This document shows positions 60,536-64,000 of a stretch of DNA of 64,000 bases, piece after piece. Numbering within the stretch: the stretch's first letter is position 1; every line of letters begins with the position of its first letter. The notes beneath the pieces were generated by a model. The model saw only the letters and a program-made list of their open reading frames with translations, made no database searches and was not told the origin of the DNA. Position numbers and translations under genes: made by a program. The stretch is from an uncultured Clostridia bacterium. GTDB lineage: Bacteria; Bacillota; Clostridia; Oscillospirales; Acutalibacteraceae. The stretch is taken from positions 1 to 64,000 of the forward strand of contig CALHND010000005.1 of assembly GCA_938034875.1 (NCBI GenBank). The letters run 5' to 3'.

Positions 60536-60606
60536 ACGCAATTATTATAACGGCGATTATCTGCGCTACCCTGGTTTTGCTCACATTTATAAATAAAAAG
60601 AAATAG
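60532..60606 (+). CDS. 24-residue single-span membrane peptide
   Basis: ATG60532 overlaps the previous stop (ATGA) and has GGAGG 10 bases upstream. It encodes a hydrophobic helix (IIITAIICATLVLLTFI) and an NKKK end. It ends 11 bases before the transglycosylase start. Very small, but coupling and composition support translation. The role is unknown; a holin-like or anchor peptide is possible. Confidence 0.55.
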   Translation: MNAIIITAIICATLVLLTFINKKK

Positions 60607-60617
60607 GAGGCTTTGCT

Positions 60618-61325
60618 ATGACTTCGGCAAACGGAAACAGACAGCACAGGACAAGCTCGGCTCCGAGCGACAGCAAAAGAGCCGCTCGCGGAAAATGTAA
60701 GCGGCAATTTATTACCTTTATTATATGTGTATTCCTCGTGGGAGGAATTGCAGGAGGGCTCATTGTCGGAGGGGTACAAGCCCTCGGCGGGAATGACGCA
60801 AAAGAGCAACCGCCCTACGGCACACGTGACGGCAAAAGCGTAACAGAAAACGGCGAGCTTATGCTCATACAAGACGCGGCGGGTTTTACCCCTCTCGATT
60901 GCGAGCTTTCGGAGGAACTGCAAGAGTTTACATATTATATGTGCCGCGCCTATTATATCGACTTTGACTTTGCTATGTCGCTTATGTTGTCCGAGTCCTC
61001 GTTTAATGCCGCTGCGGTAAGCCAGGATGGGCACGATTTCGGCTTAATGCAAATAAGGGACTGTAATAACGATTGGCTCAAAGAGGAACTCGGCGTTACC
61101 GATATGCTCAACCCTTACGAGAATATCCGAGCGGGTTTATATATCCTCCGCGGGCTCTTTGAAAAATACAACGACAGCTCAAAGGTTGTTATGGCGTACA
61201 AAATGGGCGAATACGGAGCCTCGGTGCTTTGGGACAAAGGCGTATACGAAACGACCGCCTCGCAGCGAGTGCTCGCCCAGGCGGACAAATTCGCCGCAGA
61301 GAGGAACGGCAGCAATGAACAATAA
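60618..61325 (+). CDS. membrane-anchored lytic transglycosylase (SLT domain)
   Basis: 235 residues. The basic N-terminus is cytosolic. A membrane helix at about 31-55 has a Gly-rich end (FLVGGIAGGLIVGGVQAL). The SLT domain occupies about 105-225: the catalytic glutamate in MSLMLSESSFNAAAVS near 125, then FGLMQIRD near 142, NPYENIRAGLYILRGLF near 165, and AYKMGEYGAS near 192. It cuts peptidoglycan glycan strands from outside. AGGAGG precedes the ATG. Being in the early region beside the replication gene is unusual for a phage lysin. Confidence 0.85.
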   Translation: MTSANGNRQHRTSSAPSDSKRAARGKCKRQFITFIICVFLVGGIAGGLIVGGVQALGGNDAKEQPPYGTRDGKSVTENGELMLIQDAAGFTPLDCELSEELQEFTYYMCRAYYIDFDFAMSLMLSESSFNAAAVSQDGHDFGLMQIRDCNNDWLKEELGVTDMLNPYENIRAGLYILRGLFEKYNDSSKVVMAYKMGEYGASVLWDKGVYETTASQRVLAQADKFAAERNGSNEQ

Positions 61326-61767
61326 AATAATTCAGTCAATCCACCACGAGCACGGCGAAAATATCCTTAATGGCGTAAAACGCTATGAAATAAGAAAGAC
61401 CGCCCCGAAAAGCGGAAGTTTCCCATACATTATATATCTATACGAAACCGAGCGCCCATACAGAGGCGCAGACAATACGCTACACCCTGGCGCGGGAGCG
61501 GTTATCGGCTTTTATATATGCAAGGCGATTATAAAAACAAACGCTTTCGGCGCAGCTCTCTACAAAAGCAACACGCCCGAGGAGGCGGCAACAAGAAATC
61601 GAATAGCATACACGGCGTGTTTAACCGAAAAGCAACTTACAGAGTACGCAGGCGGCAAAGACATTTCCGTCTATGTAGTGAGCAACCCTATACGCTTTCC
61701 GAAACCTCGCCCGCTCTCGGACTTCGGCTTAACACGTGCTCCGCAGAGTTGGCAGTATTTGAAGTAA
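61315..61767 (+). CDS. ASCH/PUA-like domain protein
   Basis: 150 residues from ATG61315, which overlaps the previous gene by 11 bases. The N-terminus IQSIHHEHGENILNGVKRYE followed by IRKTAPK matches the ASCH pattern (S-I...I-L-x-G-x-K-x-x-E-x-R-K) that binds RNA or nucleotides. YIIYLYET and VIGFYICKAIIK are the barrel strands. Phage ASCH proteins are common; the role is unknown. An inverted repeat follows. Confidence 0.75.
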   Translation: MNNKIIQSIHHEHGENILNGVKRYEIRKTAPKSGSFPYIIYLYETERPYRGADNTLHPGAGAVIGFYICKAIIKTNAFGAALYKSNTPEEAATRNRIAYTACLTEKQLTEYAGGKDISVYVVSNPIRFPKPRPLSDFGLTRAPQSWQYLK

Positions 61768-61774
61768 ATAAAAA

Positions 61775-61805
61775 GGGCTTATCAAGCCGCAAACTTGATA
61801 AGCCC
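61775..61805 (+). terminator. strong inverted repeat after the ASCH gene
   Basis: GGGCTTATCAAG (61775-61786) pairs perfectly with CTTGATAAGCCC (61794-61805). No T run follows, but it sits at the end of the first gene cluster. A second small hairpin GTAGC/GCTAC follows at 61807-61824. Confidence 0.55.
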
Positions 61806-61824
61806 CGTAGCGCCTTTGTGCTAC

Positions 61825-62340
61825 CGATTAACTACATATATAAGTATAGCACAACGGCAGCGAAAAGTCAATAGTTAAGCACGGAGCGAGCGGCTCTATT
61901 TCGGGCTCGTAATGGATAATAACTTAACGACCAAACAGAGCACACAGCACCCCGAGGAGATATAACCCGTCCTACCTCAAAAAAAATAATTATTTTCTTT
62001 GTGTGTGTGGAGAGAGGCGGAGGAGTGAGGGGGTGCTCGCAGCGTTGTTGAAAGAGTGCGTAAACTCGTAGAGTTTTCCACGCTTTCAATAATGCGGAGA
62101 GTAGGGGGAGAGAGGAGGTGCCTCTCTCTTTAAGGCGGGCTCCGTCCCGCCGCTCTCTTGCTCCTCTCTCCCCCTTTATTGGCTTTGAAATGCAATTACC
62201 TTTTGAGGTTAGCGCAATTTTGTTAATTCAAAGGTCGTCAGCGGCAAATGCTCGCTCGACAAATTCCCTTATGGAAAACTAAAGCGTTAAACCTCGGGGC
62301 TTGGGGCAGAGCCCCAAAAGGAAACAACGGAGGTAAAACT
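61825..62340 (+). other. non-coding structured region, candidate rolling-circle origin
   Basis: About 515 bases without a gene, just upstream of the Rep gene. At 62048-62089, TTGAAAG/CTTTCAA encloses AAACTC-gta-GAGTTT. At 62104-62174, a perfect 14-bp inverted repeat (GGGGGAGAGAGGAG with its complement) encloses GGCGGG-ctccgt-CCCGCC (62134-62151); its left arm can also pair with CCTCTCT at 62121-62127. Runs of AAAAAAAATAATTATTTT lie at about 61978. Nested hairpins beside a HUH initiator are what a double-strand origin looks like. The nick site cannot be named. Confidence 0.55.
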
Positions 62341-63111
62341 ATGCGCTGTCTATACAGAGAAAAAATACATAAATGCGGCGAGTTTTTGGAGGTCGATATT
62401 TTCCCCGTTTTTGAATATCAGCGCGGGCGCAGCAAGAAAAGAAAACCGACAACAGAAACGCAGCAGCGATTAAACCAACGTAACGCCGAAAGAAAGCTCA
62501 CGCGCCTACTGAACACGAATTTTACAAAGTGCGATATACGCTTTGATTTAACATATAGCGACGAGAATTACCCCGAAACGCCCGAGAACGCACAACGGCA
62601 AATGCAAAATTTCCTCCGTCGCGTTAAGCGTTACCGCGCAAAGCATAATTTGCCCGAGCTTAAATACGTTGCCGTTACCGAGGTGGGGGAAGAAAACGGG
62701 CGGCTGCACCACCATATCGTTATGAGCGGCGGCGTTGATATAAACACCCTTGCGGAAATATGGGGCAAAGGCTATACGACGGCAAAGCCGTTACAGTTTG
62801 ACGAGTTCGGTATAACGGGCATTGCGGTATATCTCGTAAAAAGCCCGATACTCGGCAAGCGTTGGAGCGCGAGCCGCAACCTCGAGCAGCCGAAAACGTC
62901 CGAACGCGACGGAAGAATACCGCAGTACAAAATCCGCGAGTTTGGAAACAGCGGCAACGACAACCGCGCAGAGCTTGAGCGTCTTTATGAGGGCTACGCC
63001 CTGGCAGACTGCAAGCCGTATTACAACGAAATCAACGGCGGCTATTATATAACCGTCCGTATGTATAAAAAGCCCGCTCCGAAACGGAGCAGAAAGCGAG
63101 GGAAACTATGA
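62341..63111 (+). CDS. HUH-endonuclease rolling-circle replication initiator
   Basis: 256 residues from ATG62341, with ACGGAGG 8 bases upstream; the open frame starts 31 codons earlier through the leader. Motif 1 is RFDLTYSDENYPETPENAQR near 72; motif 2 is GRLHHHIVMSGG near 122 (His-hydrophobic-His type); motif 3 is AVYLVKSP near 163 with the candidate nicking tyrosine and the following lysine, then RWSASRNL. It should nick the origin, join to its 5' end and start rolling-circle replication. The basic tail is KRSRKRGKL. The next start overlaps its stop. Confidence 0.85.
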   Translation: MRCLYREKIHKCGEFLEVDIFPVFEYQRGRSKKRKPTTETQQRLNQRNAERKLTRLLNTNFTKCDIRFDLTYSDENYPETPENAQRQMQNFLRRVKRYRAKHNLPELKYVAVTEVGEENGRLHHHIVMSGGVDINTLAEIWGKGYTTAKPLQFDEFGITGIAVYLVKSPILGKRWSASRNLEQPKTSERDGRIPQYKIREFGNSGNDNRAELERLYEGYALADCKPYYNEINGGYYITVRMYKKPAPKRSRKRGKL

Positions 63112-63275
63112 CGCAAAAACGAGAGGAGAAAAAGAAAATGTCAATGTATATCTTTCCCGCCGTCCTTATAGCGCTTGACGTGGGAGCGGCTGTTATGTGC
63201 TTTATCGGCAAGGACTACAAAAAGGGCGTATACTGGCTCGCTGCGGCGGTGCTGAATATATGCGTAACTTTTTAG
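63108..63275 (+). CDS. small two-span membrane protein
   Basis: 55 residues from ATG63108 (overlapping the Rep stop) or 45 from ATG63138, which has GAGAGGAG upstream. After a basic start come two hydrophobic segments, YIFPAVLIALDVGAAVMCFI and VYWLAAAVLNICVTF, joined by GKDYKKG. Not recognised. Coupling to Rep suggests a linked function, perhaps membrane placement of replication. Confidence 0.6.
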   Translation: MTQKREEKKKMSMYIFPAVLIALDVGAAVMCFIGKDYKKGVYWLAAAVLNICVTF

Positions 63276-63285
63276 GAGGTGCCGT

Positions 63286-63549
63286 ATGAGCTTGCAATTT
63301 TTTACACCCGAACAGGAGGCAGCCCTCGAGGAAGTGTCCGCCGCGTTTCAGCGCCTCGGTGAAACGATAAAAGAGTTTGTAGACAACATAGCAAGAGATT
63401 TTAAGGAACTTATGGAATTTATCGAAATTCCCGAGAGGGAAAAATACACTCCTTGCCGAAAAATAGGCTTTTCGCAGCCTCCGCAAATTCCCGCTAAACA
63501 ATGGCGGAAAAATCGAGCTTTATTCAGACCATACAAGAGAGGCGTTTAA
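63286..63549 (+). CDS. small protein of unknown function
   Basis: 87 residues, opening SLQFFTPEQEAALEEVSAAF, an amphipathic acidic helix, then a basic Pro/Arg-rich end (AKQWRKNRALFRPYKRG). AGGAGGTG precedes the ATG. Seen in outline in phage early regions beside ArpU-like genes, but I cannot name it. Confidence 0.6.
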   Translation: MSLQFFTPEQEAALEEVSAAFQRLGETIKEFVDNIARDFKELMEFIEIPEREKYTPCRKIGFSQPPQIPAKQWRKNRALFRPYKRGV

Positions 63550-63582
63550 CTCTCAAAATCAAATCACAAGGGAGGTTTTGTT

Positions 63583-64000
63583 ATGAATTATTTTAAGGCA
63601 GCGGAGCAAGTGCTCTCCTCTGTCCCTACTCTCGAGCGGGCGTTGGAGAATTTACAGCATAGGCGCGATAGACTCATAGAAAGCGGAGCTCCTCGGGAGC
63701 CTGGCGCGATTGATTACAGCAAGCCGTTTACGGACTCGCATTACGTAAGCGACACTCTTAACGAGCTTTTGGAGCTTACCGAGTGCTCGCGCAATATTGC
63801 AGAAACGCAGCGCAAGCTCGCAGAAATTAAGGGCATTATCGACCAACTGAAAGACGAGTATAAAAAGCTCGTCGTTTTGTGGTACCTCGAAAAAAAGCCG
63901 AAAGAGGCAGTTATGGAGGAGCTATACATACAGTCATTAAGCACCGTTTATGACCTCCGTAACCGCGCAGTAGCGGAGTTTGCTTTGCTATACTTCGGCG
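63583..64000 (+). CDS. ArpU/sigma-like phage transcription activator, truncated by window end
   Basis: At least 139 residues, open at the right edge. GGGAGG lies 7 bases before ATG63583. A long helical N-terminus is followed by a sigma region-4-like end: KLVVLWYLEKKPKEAVMEEL, then SLSTVYDLRNRAVAEFALLY. This matches the ArpU/RinA/DUF1492-type late-gene activators that precede the packaging genes in many Firmicute phages. Terminase genes are therefore expected just to the right. Confidence 0.75.
   Translation, partial: MNYFKAAEQVLSSVPTLERALENLQHRRDRLIESGAPREPGAIDYSKPFTDSHYVSDTLNELLELTECSRNIAETQRKLAEIKGIIDQLKDEYKKLVVLWYLEKKPKEAVMEELYIQSLSTVYDLRNRAVAEFALLYFG

Larger units (their letters stand above)
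56715..64000 (+). mobile_element. prophage-like integrated element, left part (right end outside window)
   Basis: From here every gene is on the + strand, short and tightly packed, often with ATGA overlaps, and codon use moves to GAG, CTC and CGC-rich. Contents that mark it as mobile are a HUH rolling-circle initiator, an ArpU/sigma-like phage activator, a DUF2786 protein, a membrane transglycosylase and several orphan Cys-rich proteins. No integrase, repressor or terminase is seen; these would lie to the right. The left edge is placed between the minus-strand lipoprotein gene and 56847 by change of style, not by a mapped att site. Confidence 0.75.

Overview
The window looks like chromosome from a strictly anaerobic Firmicute of the class Clostridia (an Oscillospirales/Ruminococcaceae-type organism is my inference). 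The grounds are low-to-middling GC by eye, [FeFe] hydrogenases, a reverse rubrerythrin with a PerR/Fur regulator, T-box leaders in front of alaS and cysES, DUF1385, DUF4349, CD1247-type and YqeG proteins, RNase M5, and strong AGGAGG ribosome binding sites. No rRNA or tRNA gene was seen.

Layout. 1-2300 is a decaying region: the tail of an unknown gene, a thioredoxin-like [2Fe-2S] ferredoxin, a broken second copy of that ferredoxin, a zinc-ribbon pterin-synthase-like gene, and a broken Fur/PerR gene. 2304-6581 is a compact hydrogenase operon: a PAS-containing (sensory-type) [FeFe] hydrogenase, a SpoIIE/PP2C-type phosphatase and a group-B-type [FeFe] hydrogenase. 6.7-16.2 kb holds housekeeping and stress genes on the + strand (shikimate kinase, M20 amidohydrolase, rpsU, yqeG, nfo, aroQ, efp, a CD1247-like protein with an Asp-Cys repeat). 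The exception is a minus-strand PerR-reverse rubrerythrin block whose 3' end is duplicated around an AT-rich membrane gene. 16.3-25.6 kb is a minus-strand block (rnmV, holA, comEC, a phosphoribosyltransferase, HIT, T-box-alaS, a class B PBP). 25.7-34.1 kb carries envelope and sugar-phosphate genes: a phosphohexomutase, a GDPD lipoprotein, a YngK-like lipoprotein, and a 1005-residue amidase whose N-terminus is a divergent YngK-like domain. 34.1-38.9 kb is a minus-strand set (GNAT, WYL regulator, upp, rpiB, tsaB, tsaE). 39.1-44.9 kb is + strand (an FtsW/RodA protein, mtaB, an ECF sigma operon). 44.9-56.6 kb is minus strand: T-box-cysE-cysS, then a nine-gene run from an FG-GAP lipoprotein and a two-component system through DUF1385, prmC, recA, recX, rimO and pgsA.

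From about 56.7 kb to the end, style changes sharply. Genes are short, overlapping and all on the + strand, with GAG/CTC-rich codons and higher GC. They encode small Cys-rich proteins, DUF2786, a DUF6273-like protein, a membrane-anchored lytic transglycosylase, an ASCH-fold protein, a HUH rolling-circle replication initiator preceded by a nested-palindrome region that looks like an origin, and an ArpU/sigma-like phage activator cut by the window end. I read this as the early region of a prophage or related integrated element; its right end lies outside the window.

The strongest leads for something new are the hydrogenase-phosphatase signalling module, the rolling-circle replication module inside a phage-like element with its structured putative origin, the ComEC with a degenerate C-terminal metallo-beta-lactamase domain, and the paired YngK-like and YngK-amidase proteins.
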